This document shows positions 25,583 through 33,520 of a DNA stretch of 64,000 nucleotides, in pieces. Origin of the DNA: an uncultured Hungatella sp. (GTDB lineage Bacteria > Bacillota > Clostridia > Lachnospirales > Lachnospiraceae); contig CATLBR010000001.1 of the NCBI GenBank assembly GCA_949879795.1, positions 62,001-126,000 on the forward strand. Direction: 5' to 3'. The notes beneath the pieces are model-generated. The model was not told the DNA's origin. It saw only the letters and a program-made list of their open reading frames with translations, and did not search any database. The number at the start of each line of letters is the position of its first letter. The stretch's first letter is position 1. A program made the position numbers and the translations under genes.

Positions 25583-27793
25583 ATGAGAAAAAGAATTCTG
25601 CCCATACTGCTTGCGGCACTTATGGCGTTGGAACGCGTGGCGTGCGAAGGTTTTCTGGATGCCACGGCAGGAAAAGGCCGTTTTGCGGACACATCGGAGG
25701 CGGACGAGGACAAGCCTTCAAAAGAAAAGTCGGACAGCAGCAAAGACAGCGGTACGCAAGGGCCGGAAGAGGGGGACGTGTTCATCGAGAACGATATGAA
25801 GGCTTCCTATTATCATGATTTCGTGAACCTGATCCCCATGTACGAGGATATTCCCTATGTAGCGGTCAAGGGCGACAATCTCCACCCGGACCTAAGTTAT
25901 AACTGGTTCTCCATCGTGAAGAACAATTTCGGCGAGCCATATCCCTATGCCAGGCTGCGGACGGCTTATGCCTACGTGCTGTCGGATATTTATGCCCTGA
26001 ACGGGCGGCCTGACAAAGAGCTGGAGATGGCGCAGTATTTTTACTGTCAGGATTCTGTCAGCACATATAACACGATCGGCATGGAACCCGAGACATGGAA
26101 CGACTATGACGGCCTGCTGTGGTATATGACATTCCTCAATTACCACTGTGACATCGAGACGGAAGAGGATGAGTACGGGACGCTGGTACATGCCAGAGTC
26201 ACCAACACGGATATGGTGAAGCTCCTCTATGAAGAACTGGAAAATACATACAATATGGTGGCGGAGGACAATAAAGAGGCAGCAGAGAAGCGGATCAACG
26301 GCGCATTTGAACGAACACAGGAATATTTCGAGGCTGAAGAGGAAAACTACAGCCATCTGACCGGTTATACCTACTATTACAGGCCGTTGACTGATACGTG
26401 GACGTGCTATCCCAACTATGGAAGCAGTTACATTTCCAATCTGAACCTGGTGGAACTTGCAGGGGGCCTTATCTTCGAGCAGGCAAAATACCAGCTCAAC
26501 CGGCAGTTCTGGGGGAGCCTGAGTGATAACGGGATCCTGTATTATTATACCCTCTCCCAGATGCTCCTGCGGCTGATCGAAGGGGATTACGACACTGTGG
26601 AGACGGAGCTCACATTCTATGCGGAGGTTGACTCCCAGGGGAACGGCTATCTGTCTTATGAAAAGGACGGCAGCGGAAAGGCTATGGCCTGCGAAATCGA
26701 CGGGAATTTGTATGATGTTGTAGAATTTAACTACAGAAGGGACAAAAGGAGCGGAGACCGGAATATCCCTCTTGCGGCAGACCGTGAAAGGGCAGAGCAA
26801 GTCCAGGCAGGACTGCCCCTCCGCTTTGAGGCGGCTCCCTTCGGTCCTGAGATGGTGGTCGAGGCGATGTCGTCTTATGCCGCAGGCTCTCTGGAGGAAA
26901 TTTTGTCAGCATTTCCGCCTGAGATCTTGTCGAAGGACATTGTGATGGAGAGAATGGGTCTGGATTCCGAGGAAGATCTGCAGCTTTTTGGGGCAGAATT
27001 GCTGCTTTATTTAGGCGAACTGTCAAGTGAAGAGATCATCATGATCTTCTCCGAAATTGCAGGTACGGATCTGCATGAATATTTCCCTGACGGAATCAGC
27101 ATCGATATCGGGGACAACAGGAGCGGCGCAGCTGTGGCTTACATCAGGAGTCTATTGGGAGAGGATGAAAAACGCGTGATTTCCACTGATGAGATTCTGT
27201 CTGAAGACGAGAGCACATACTTCCGAACCGGCGCCGCTGCTGGCTCCTGGTGCAGGGGAGAGATGACCATCAGCAGTGAAGTCTGGCCTGTGCGCTCCAC
27301 AAAACAAGAAGATAAAAGATACTGTGAGATTGAAACGAAGAAAGATGCCAAGGGAAATCCGGTCTGTGTCCATCTGACTGACGGAGAAGATGTATTTGAA
27401 TATGTCTTCACCTATGACAGCGGGAACAGGATGGCAGGATGCTCCTATTATGAATACACGGCGGACAGAAAACGGGATCCTTCTTATGAACAGAAGACAT
27501 ACGAGTACGTCTATGAGGGACAGGGCAGGCTGGCCATGTATCGGTATACTCTTCAAGGATATAATGAATATGAGGTCAACTATGTATACGGTGAGGACGG
27601 CAGGCTGCAGCAGCAGAGTTATGTCAATCGATCTGTAAGTGGGTATGGTCTCCTCGAGATGGGCATAACAACTGCCTCGGAAACCCAGGCATATGAGTAT
27701 GGTGACGCAGGCAGGGTAAGCTGTGTGACGGGAACGGTGGAAGAGGTCTATCCCCATGAGACGTACACGTATCAGTACGCGCAGGTGGGGTGA
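25583..27793 (+). CDS. Large putative lipoprotein with C-terminal YD/RHS-like segments
   Basis: 736 residues; AGGAGGAATAC before the ATG. An N-terminal hydrophobic signal ends in a possible but unusual lipobox (ERVAC, Arg at -3). An acidic Lys/Ser linker follows, then a long region rich in Tyr/Glu without a recognised domain (YNTIGMEPETWNDYDGLLWY). The last ~150 residues have YD-type repeats (YVFTYDSGNRMAGCSYYEY, YEYVYEGQGRLAMYRY, YEYGDAGRVSCVTG), like RHS-family beta strands. Probably anchored outside the membrane. It is followed 20 bases later by a membrane glucosyltransferase. Confidence 0.75.
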   Translation: MRKRILPILLAALMALERVACEGFLDATAGKGRFADTSEADEDKPSKEKSDSSKDSGTQGPEEGDVFIENDMKASYYHDFVNLIPMYEDIPYVAVKGDNLHPDLSYNWFSIVKNNFGEPYPYARLRTAYAYVLSDIYALNGRPDKELEMAQYFYCQDSVSTYNTIGMEPETWNDYDGLLWYMTFLNYHCDIETEEDEYGTLVHARVTNTDMVKLLYEELENTYNMVAEDNKEAAEKRINGAFERTQEYFEAEEENYSHLTGYTYYYRPLTDTWTCYPNYGSSYISNLNLVELAGGLIFEQAKYQLNRQFWGSLSDNGILYYYTLSQMLLRLIEGDYDTVETELTFYAEVDSQGNGYLSYEKDGSGKAMACEIDGNLYDVVEFNYRRDKRSGDRNIPLAADRERAEQVQAGLPLRFEAAPFGPEMVVEAMSSYAAGSLEEILSAFPPEILSKDIVMERMGLDSEEDLQLFGAELLLYLGELSSEEIIMIFSEIAGTDLHEYFPDGISIDIGDNRSGAAVAYIRSLLGEDEKRVISTDEILSEDESTYFRTGAAAGSWCRGEMTISSEVWPVRSTKQEDKRYCEIETKKDAKGNPVCVHLTDGEDVFEYVFTYDSGNRMAGCSYYEYTADRKRDPSYEQKTYEYVYEGQGRLAMYRYTLQGYNEYEVNYVYGEDGRLQQQSYVNRSVSGYGLLEMGITTASETQAYEYGDAGRVSCVTGTVEEVYPHETYTYQYAQVG

Positions 27794-27813
27794 AGAATCT
27801 ATAAGGAACAGAG

Positions 27814-29544
27814 ATGGAAAGAAAATTTATAGGCCAGCTGTCTGGCGCGTGGAAAGAATTTCGGGATTTTGTCATGGAGCACAGAAGGACTGGGTGGTTT
27901 ACGGCTTTTGTGATTCTGGCATCCTGGGGGGTACTGGCGTTTCGCAGGGATATCGGGGTGGACACGGAGATCATGATCCCCTTCCCGGAGAAAATGCTCC
28001 AATCGTGGTGCGGTATCGGGCGGTGGGGGCTTGTATTTACCAAAAGGCTTTTGGGGCTGGGAACCTTCTCCCAGCCGGTGGCCGTGGCCGGCTCCATGGC
28101 CGCGCTGTGGCTGGTGTGCATGGCGGTGAATTTCGCGGTGTGTCAGTGGAGCGGGGGCGGCAGGCGGTACCGATGGTTTTACCCGGCATTCTCTGCCGTA
28201 TATGTCACTTCCCCGTGTCTGGCGGAGCAGTTCTATTTTCTGCTTCAGTCTTTTGAGGTGATCTGGGGAATCCTCATGGCGGTGACCGCCGTGTACGCCA
28301 CCAGCCGGTATGTGTACCGGGGGGAGAGTCCGGGATGGCTGGCGGTGGCTGCGTTCTGCGGCGTGTGGGCCCTGGGTTCCTACCAGGCTATGGCCTGCAT
28401 CTTTATCGGTTTGAGCGGATTTTCATTTCTGCTCCTGTATCAGAGAGGGACATCAGGAGACCAGAAGGGAAGCGCATGGAAATGGTTCCGCAGGGGGGGC
28501 TCATTCGTGGCAGTGTTCCTGGTGATGCTGGCAGGTTATATGGCAGTGTCCGCGGTGGTCAGCCGGGCCGCGGGGGAGGAGTCCGGGTATATCGGGAACA
28601 TGATTCTGTGGAGAAGAGAGCCGGTGAGAAACTGCCTCTACTATATTAAGACAGATATGCGGGACATTTATTTCGGGAAGAAGGTATTCTATTCCGCCCT
28701 CGGCCTTCCTGTGCTGATCCTTGGGACGGCGCTGTTTTTGAGAAGAGGGTGGAAGAGCGGGGAGAGGGGGCGGTTTCTCTATGTGATAGCGGGAGGCTTC
28801 TTCCTGTTTTCTCCCACCTGCATCACCATATTGACGGGGTTCTACCAGGGAGTCCGGGTGCAGATGGCGTATCCCTTTGTTCTGGCCCTCACCTGCGGGG
28901 TTCTCACCACGGTAGGTTTCGGAGAAGGGGGCGGCGCAGGGGAAGAAGACGGTGCAGGGGAGAAGACAGAAGAAGAAAGGCATGTCCTGCAGGAGAAATG
29001 CGGCGGACAGGAGAATGCTTCATGGCGGGGGAGTCATGCCGGGCGGGATAATGCCTCCTGGCGGAAGAGAGAGATGGCAGGGGCAGCGGCGGCCCTGTGC
29101 CTGTGCGGGGCTGTGGCGTGGACCCAGTGGGTCACTTCCCAGCTGCTCCTGGACACCATGCACATGGTCTCTGAGCAGGATATGAAGAAATGTGAGGACA
29201 TCTACCGGACGGCTGAAAGGCTGGCGGCGGAGGAGGGAGAGAATATCCGGGACAAATCCCTGGTGTTTGTGGGGATACAGGAGGCCGAATTAAATCCTTC
29301 GTCCCTGAGAGGGGATATGATCGGCTACTCCATGTTCCAGTGGGATCCAAACAGCATCGTGGGGGTGTCGGAGCGGGTGGGCAACCTGATGCACGCCATG
29401 GGGCTTTCCCACCAGAAGGCCACCCAGCAGCAGTACGAGGCCGCCAAGGCCAGGGCAGCCTCCATGCCCGGCTGGCCCCTGGACGGCTCCGTCGTCCTGG
29501 ACGGGGATATGGTGGTGGTCAAGCTGTCGGATCCGGTCTATTGA
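27814..29544 (+). CDS. GtrII-type glucosyltransferase domain membrane protein
   Basis: 576 residues with about ten membrane helices (TAFVILASWGVLAF; WLAVAAFCGVWALGSYQAMA). The early VDTEIMIPFPEK motif and SYQA/T segment are features of the glucosyltransferase GtrII family (PF14264), which transfers glucose from a lipid carrier to surface glycans. A charged Glu/Gly-rich insertion (~360-410) interrupts the last helices, and the exported C-terminal ~140 residues are soluble. RBS AAGGAACAGAG. A role in decorating a rhamnose-containing polymer with the upstream rml genes is inference. Confidence 0.8.
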   Translation: MERKFIGQLSGAWKEFRDFVMEHRRTGWFTAFVILASWGVLAFRRDIGVDTEIMIPFPEKMLQSWCGIGRWGLVFTKRLLGLGTFSQPVAVAGSMAALWLVCMAVNFAVCQWSGGGRRYRWFYPAFSAVYVTSPCLAEQFYFLLQSFEVIWGILMAVTAVYATSRYVYRGESPGWLAVAAFCGVWALGSYQAMACIFIGLSGFSFLLLYQRGTSGDQKGSAWKWFRRGGSFVAVFLVMLAGYMAVSAVVSRAAGEESGYIGNMILWRREPVRNCLYYIKTDMRDIYFGKKVFYSALGLPVLILGTALFLRRGWKSGERGRFLYVIAGGFFLFSPTCITILTGFYQGVRVQMAYPFVLALTCGVLTTVGFGEGGGAGEEDGAGEKTEEERHVLQEKCGGQENASWRGSHAGRDNASWRKREMAGAAAALCLCGAVAWTQWVTSQLLLDTMHMVSEQDMKKCEDIYRTAERLAAEEGENIRDKSLVFVGIQEAELNPSSLRGDMIGYSMFQWDPNSIVGVSERVGNLMHAMGLSHQKATQQQYEAAKARAASMPGWPLDGSVVLDGDMVVVKLSDPVY

Positions 29545-29640
29545 GTCAATCCGGCGGGTTTGACATCCGCTGCCGCCTGGTATCCCCCGTCCTATGAATT
29601 GAAATGAAAAGATTGTAAGAAAAATGCAAGAGAAAGGAAA

Positions 29641-29669
29641 TTGCTTTTTCATAACTGCGGTCTTAAAAT
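29641..29669 (+). promoter_or_regulatory. Promoter of the flotillin gene
   Basis: TTGCTT (29641-29646), 17-base spacer, TAAAAT (29664-29669), 39 bases before the ATG. Confidence 0.5.
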
Positions 29670-29707
29670 AGTTATTATAAGAATATTCTATTTTAAGGAG
29701 GTGCAGT

Positions 29708-31255
29708 ATGATAGAGTTTGTTTTGCCGTGGCTTATTCCGGGGATTGTGGCGGTTGTTGTGGTTCTGATCCTGGCCAGCGGGTATGTGAAAGCTCCGCCG
29801 GATCAGGCTTACATCATCTCAGGGCTTAAGAAAGAGAGCAAGGTGCTTATAGGACGGGCGGGGATCCGGATACCGTTTCTGGAGAGGATGGACCGGCTGT
29901 ATCTGGGGCAGATGACCGTGGATATCAAGACGGAGCAGCCTGTTCCCACCAACGATTTTATCAACGTGAACGTGGACGCAGTGGCCAAGGTGCGCATCTC
30001 CCTGACCAGCGACGGGATCAAGCTGGCGTCCAAGAACTTCCTGAACAAGGTTCCCACGGATATCACAAGGGATCTTCAGGATTCCCTTCAGGGCAACATG
30101 CGCGAGATCATAGGCACCTTGTCCCTGAAAGAGATCAACACGGACAGAGATTCGTTCTCCGACCAGGTTATGTCCAAAGCGTCCAAGGATATGGATAAGC
30201 TGGGTATCGAGATATTGTCCTGCAATATTCAGAACGTGACGGACGAGAACGGTCTGATCCGGGATCTGGGAGCGGACAACACTTCCAAGATCAAGAAGGA
30301 TGCGGCTATCGCCAAGGCCCAGGCGGACAGGGATATCGCCATCGCCCAGGCCGAGGCCGACAAGGCGTCCAACGACGCCAGAGTCCTGGCTCAGACGGAG
30401 ATCGCCCAGAAGAACAACGAGCTGGCCATCCGGAAAGCGGAACTGCAGAAGGAGTCTGACACCAAGAAGGCTGAGGCCGACGCGGCTTACGAGATCCAGA
30501 AGCAGGAGCAGGAGAAGACCATACAGACCGCCACGGTCAACGCTCAGATCGCCAAGGCGGAGCGAGAGGCAGAGTTGCGCAAGCAGCAGGTTGCCATCCA
30601 GCAGCAGGCACTGGAGGCGGAGATCAACAAGAGAGCAGACGCGGACCGCTACGCCGTGGAACAGAAGGCGGCGGCAGATCTGTCCAAGCGCCAGAGAGAG
30701 GCGGAGGCGAAGAAATATGAGCTGGAGATGGAAGCAGAAGCCATGAAGGCCCAGGCGGAGAAGGAGGCGGAGGCTATGAAGGCCAGAGCCTCAGCGGCCA
30801 GATACGCGGCAGAGCAGGAGGCCGCAGGTATCCGGTTCGCCGCCGAGCAGGAAGCGGCAGGAATTCAGGCCAAGGGCGCCGCGGAGGCCGCCGCCATCCA
30901 GGCCAAGCTCCTGGCGGAGGCGGAAGGTATGGAGAAGAAGGCCGAGGCCTACGCCAAGTACAACAACGCCGCGGTTATAGAGATGATGGTGAACATCATG
31001 CCTCAGATGGCGGCGGAGATCGCCAAACCTTTGGCCAGCATCGACAAGGTGAACATCTACGGAGGCGGCGAGGGCGGCGGCATCACTCAGATGTCGGGTA
31101 GCGGAGCCACGGTGATGCAGCAGGTCTTCGACACCATGTCCGAGGCCACGGGAGTGGATTTCAGGGAGATCCTGAAGGCTCAGACCTTTGACGCCAAGGT
31201 GACCAGGAACATCAATGTGACAGGGATCGGGCAGAAGGAAGAGGGGCAGGAATAG
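29708..31255 (+). CDS. Flotillin-family SPFH membrane-microdomain protein
   Basis: 515 residues; AAGGAGG before the ATG. An N-terminal membrane anchor (LPWLIPGIVAVVVVLILASG) is followed by the SPFH/band-7 domain (~30-200; PPDQAYIISGLKKESKVLIG) and a long Ala/Glu/Lys coiled coil (~205-430) with EA-rich heptads. A short Gly-rich C-terminus follows. Flotillins (FloT/YuaG) organise membrane microdomains. No NfeD partner gene is adjacent. It has its own promoter and two downstream hairpin terminators. Confidence 0.93.
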   Translation: MIEFVLPWLIPGIVAVVVVLILASGYVKAPPDQAYIISGLKKESKVLIGRAGIRIPFLERMDRLYLGQMTVDIKTEQPVPTNDFINVNVDAVAKVRISLTSDGIKLASKNFLNKVPTDITRDLQDSLQGNMREIIGTLSLKEINTDRDSFSDQVMSKASKDMDKLGIEILSCNIQNVTDENGLIRDLGADNTSKIKKDAAIAKAQADRDIAIAQAEADKASNDARVLAQTEIAQKNNELAIRKAELQKESDTKKAEADAAYEIQKQEQEKTIQTATVNAQIAKAEREAELRKQQVAIQQQALEAEINKRADADRYAVEQKAAADLSKRQREAEAKKYELEMEAEAMKAQAEKEAEAMKARASAARYAAEQEAAGIRFAAEQEAAGIQAKGAAEAAAIQAKLLAEAEGMEKKAEAYAKYNNAAVIEMMVNIMPQMAAEIAKPLASIDKVNIYGGGEGGGITQMSGSGATVMQQVFDTMSEATGVDFREILKAQTFDAKVTRNINVTGIGQKEEGQE

Positions 31256-31299
31256 GAGTTTATTAAAAGTAAACCTCCATGCGCCCGGAGGCGGACGCG

Positions 31300-31415
31300 C
31301 CACCACCCATGAAAGTCTGCGGGCGCATTTGGGGTCTACGCTCCGCTTTGGTGATTGCTGAACGTGTGCCACTGGCACACAGCAACCCTGAATTTATGCC
31401 GCCTGTTGGGCGGTG
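31300..31415 (+). repeat. Dispersed intergenic repeat, right copy (inverted relative to the left)
   Basis: Reverse complement of the element at 25208-25330, with the same GTGTGCC/GGCACAC and CCGCC/GGCGG hairpins. It begins about 45 bases after the flotillin stop. Confidence 0.75.
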
Positions 31416-31591
31416 GGATTTTTAAGTAACAGCTACCGGGTATAAGATTCGGCAGCTGTTATTTTTTAAAGAGAAAACCTATTTATTTCGATTAAATAGC
31501 ATGTTCAAAAGATGGAGTTCCTTTTAAGTGATCAGTATTAACACGCTGATTTGTGAGATTTGTGTGACTGTTGTACAGCTGTTGGAATCAC

Positions 31592-31635
31592 AGGACAGGT
31601 ATTTTACAGAGTTTGTAAGGTGCCTGTCCTTTTTG
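31592..31635 (+). terminator. Hairpin terminator
   Basis: AGGACAGG (31592-31599) pairs with CCTGTCCT (31623-31630), followed by TTTTT. Confidence 0.6.
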
Positions 31636-31731
31636 GTGGGAGCGCCATAGGTGCGGAGCAGCCGGCTTTTACAGGGCGGCCGGCTTAACATCAGCCTTGT
31701 CAAAAAAAGGATAAGATTATAGAATAGTAAG

Positions 31732-31770
31732 AAGCCAGACATGATCTGTAACAGACAGCCTGGCTTTTTT
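31732..31770 (+). terminator. Hairpin terminator
   Basis: AAGCCAG (31732-31738) pairs with CTGGCTT (31760-31766) with an inner TCTG/CAGA stem and a T-run. It and the 31592 hairpin would isolate the flotillin region from the recombinase region. Confidence 0.65.
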
Positions 31771-31934
31771 AGTGCCAAAAAACAGCGGAATTTTGAGATT
31801 TTTGCAACATAAATAACAGGCCTCCCAAAAGAAGCCTGCGCGCCGCAAATAAAATGACAGAGATTGTATAACGCAGGGAGGATGAAAGACAGCAGGGTAT
31901 AAACATGAATCCTGTAGTCTGACTGGCTGGTTTC

Positions 31935-31962
31935 TTTCGCAGAATGGCTTAATCCGCGAAAA
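31935..31962 (+). repeat. Inverted repeat, left end of the recombinase cassette
   Basis: 28 bases containing GGCTTAATCCGCGAAAA. The reverse complement of 33411-33438 matches at 27 of 28 positions. Each repeat is itself an imperfect palindrome (TTTCGC...GCGAAA), as expected of a tyrosine recombinase core site. Confidence 0.85.
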
Positions 31963-32005
31963 GGAAAACAGGCATCCTTTCTGTGTTATAAAGTATATCG
32001 GCACT

Positions 32006-32035
32006 ATTCTACCATAACTTAATGGAGATTTGCAA
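32006..32035 (-). promoter_or_regulatory. Outward-facing promoter inside the inverted-repeat cassette
   Basis: On the minus strand TTGCAA (32035-32030), 18-base spacer, TAGAAT (32011-32006). In the present orientation it reads left through the left inverted repeat into the gene-free stretch after flotillin. Confidence 0.45.
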
Positions 32036-32223
32036 TATTTTTTTCTTTGGCACAACCCTGACGCAGCTTATGGGGTGGCGGACATGATATCTTTTTAAGG
32101 CATAGGGAGCCTGGCAGAAGCAAATAATCAACTAAATGCAGGTGTAATAAAGATTTTATGGTCACTTTCATGGTCAAAATCTCCGGGTGAAACCGCCCAG
32201 GACAGACAGAGGAGGAACGAGCA

Positions 32224-33378
32224 ATGGCAAGGCATGGAGAAAACATCAGAAAAAGGAACGATGGGAGGTGGGAGGCACGCTACCCGGTAACGGATAAAGG
32301 CAGAAAAGTCTATCGATCCGTATACGGGAGCACTTACGAGGAGGCAAAGAAGAAACGGGCCGATGTGCTGGGAAACGTGGGAAAGGAACCGAATTATGGG
32401 GCGGATGCGGCGGGACTGCGGCAGGGAGATGAAACCAGCCCCTGCGTGCAGCTTCTGTTCTCACAGGTGGCCTCGGAGTGGATGGAGGAGATATCAGACA
32501 GACATAAATACTCTACCTGTGTGAAGTACGGGAGTGTGTACAGGATACATATGGAAGGGATACTGGGTTCAGTTCTGCTTTCTGGCATATGCGATCAGAG
32601 GATCCAGGAAAAGATTTCTGACCACTTATCCGGGGACGGGCTGTCAGACAGCATTCGCAGGAGCGTCTGCAGCGTGGCCAGGCAGATTCTGGAGTTTGCG
32701 GGAAGGAAGTACGCTGTCTGTGTCCCAGCATTGAAGCTGCCTTCCGGGAAGCCGGGAAAGAGACCAGTGGAGACATTTTCAAAAGCAGAACAGTCACGGC
32801 TCCTAGGGCGCATTTATGGAGAACTGGGAAAATTTGATATCGCCATGCTGTTCTGCCTGCATACGGGGATGCGTCTGGGGGAATTGTGTGCCTTAAAGTG
32901 GACGGACTTTGACTTTGGGGACGGGACGGTGACCGTGAACAGGACGGTGCAGCGTATCGCCGTAAAGGGATATATGACAAGGACGGTCCTCATGGAGACC
33001 AGCCCCAAAAGTGAAAGTTCCAGAAGGACAATTCCCCTGACAGATGAGATTATCAAGCTGCTGAAAGAATTCAGAGGGAAGGGGGACTATGTGTTCGGGG
33101 GGGATAAGCCTCTTGAGCCCAGGACCATGCAGTATCGGATGAAGAAGATTTTAAAGGAAGCGGGGGTGGACGGGAGAAACTTCCACATTCTGCGCCATAC
33201 ATTCGCCACCAACTGTGTGGAGAGCGGCGTAGATATAAAAACCTTAAGCGTGATACTGGGGCACTCTGACGTGAGGATCACCCTGAACCGCTATGTGCAT
33301 CCCACCATGGATTCCAGGAGGAGGCAGCTTGGCAGGCTGTCGGATTTTTATGGTCAGATTTGTGGTCAGGCGGCCTGA
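32224..33378 (+). CDS. Tyrosine recombinase/integrase
   Basis: 384 residues; AGGAGGAACGAGC before the ATG. An AP2-like arm-binding N-terminus (NIRKRNDGRWEARYPVTDKG) precedes a core-binding SAM-like domain and a catalytic domain. The catalytic tetrad is intact: Arg in HTGMRLGELCALKW, HxxR in FHILRHTFATN, His in ILGHSDV, and the nucleophile Tyr in NRYVHPT. It resembles ICE/Tn916-type integrases, but no excisionase, relaxase or conjugation gene is nearby. The flanking 28-bp inverted repeats suggest a local invertase role instead. Confidence 0.92.
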   Translation: MARHGENIRKRNDGRWEARYPVTDKGRKVYRSVYGSTYEEAKKKRADVLGNVGKEPNYGADAAGLRQGDETSPCVQLLFSQVASEWMEEISDRHKYSTCVKYGSVYRIHMEGILGSVLLSGICDQRIQEKISDHLSGDGLSDSIRRSVCSVARQILEFAGRKYAVCVPALKLPSGKPGKRPVETFSKAEQSRLLGRIYGELGKFDIAMLFCLHTGMRLGELCALKWTDFDFGDGTVTVNRTVQRIAVKGYMTRTVLMETSPKSESSRRTIPLTDEIIKLLKEFRGKGDYVFGGDKPLEPRTMQYRMKKILKEAGVDGRNFHILRHTFATNCVESGVDIKTLSVILGHSDVRITLNRYVHPTMDSRRRQLGRLSDFYGQICGQAA

Positions 33379-33410
33379 AAATATACTGTGTCTGCTGGGG
33401 TTTGGGCGGA

Positions 33411-33438
33411 TTTTCGCGGATTAAGCCAGTCTGCGAAA
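33411..33438 (-). repeat. Inverted repeat, right end of the recombinase cassette
   Basis: Partner of 31935-31962; 33 bases after the recombinase stop and 83 bases before the TnpB-like start. Confidence 0.85.
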
Positions 33439-33520
33439 AAGTATTCTTCCCAGATATGCCGGAATTCATCCTGGCGCTGCCGGGCTTCCGGGCTGAACCG
33501 GTGTGGCAGGCAGGGCTTGT

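Larger units (their letters stand above)
31935..33438. mobile_element. Candidate self-inverting segment (inverton) carrying its own tyrosine recombinase
   Basis: A 1.5-kb segment consisting of the inverted repeats, a 260-base upstream region and the recombinase gene. Recombination between inverted sites would flip the segment rather than excise it. An outward-facing promoter candidate near the left end (32006-32035) would then point to the TnpB-like and surface-protein genes. Inversion itself is inference; the repeats and gene are seen. Confidence 0.6.

Noticed and set aside
25208-31415. Composite transposon
   Set aside because: The flanking repeats carry no transposase and are only ~85% similar; no target-site duplication was seen.
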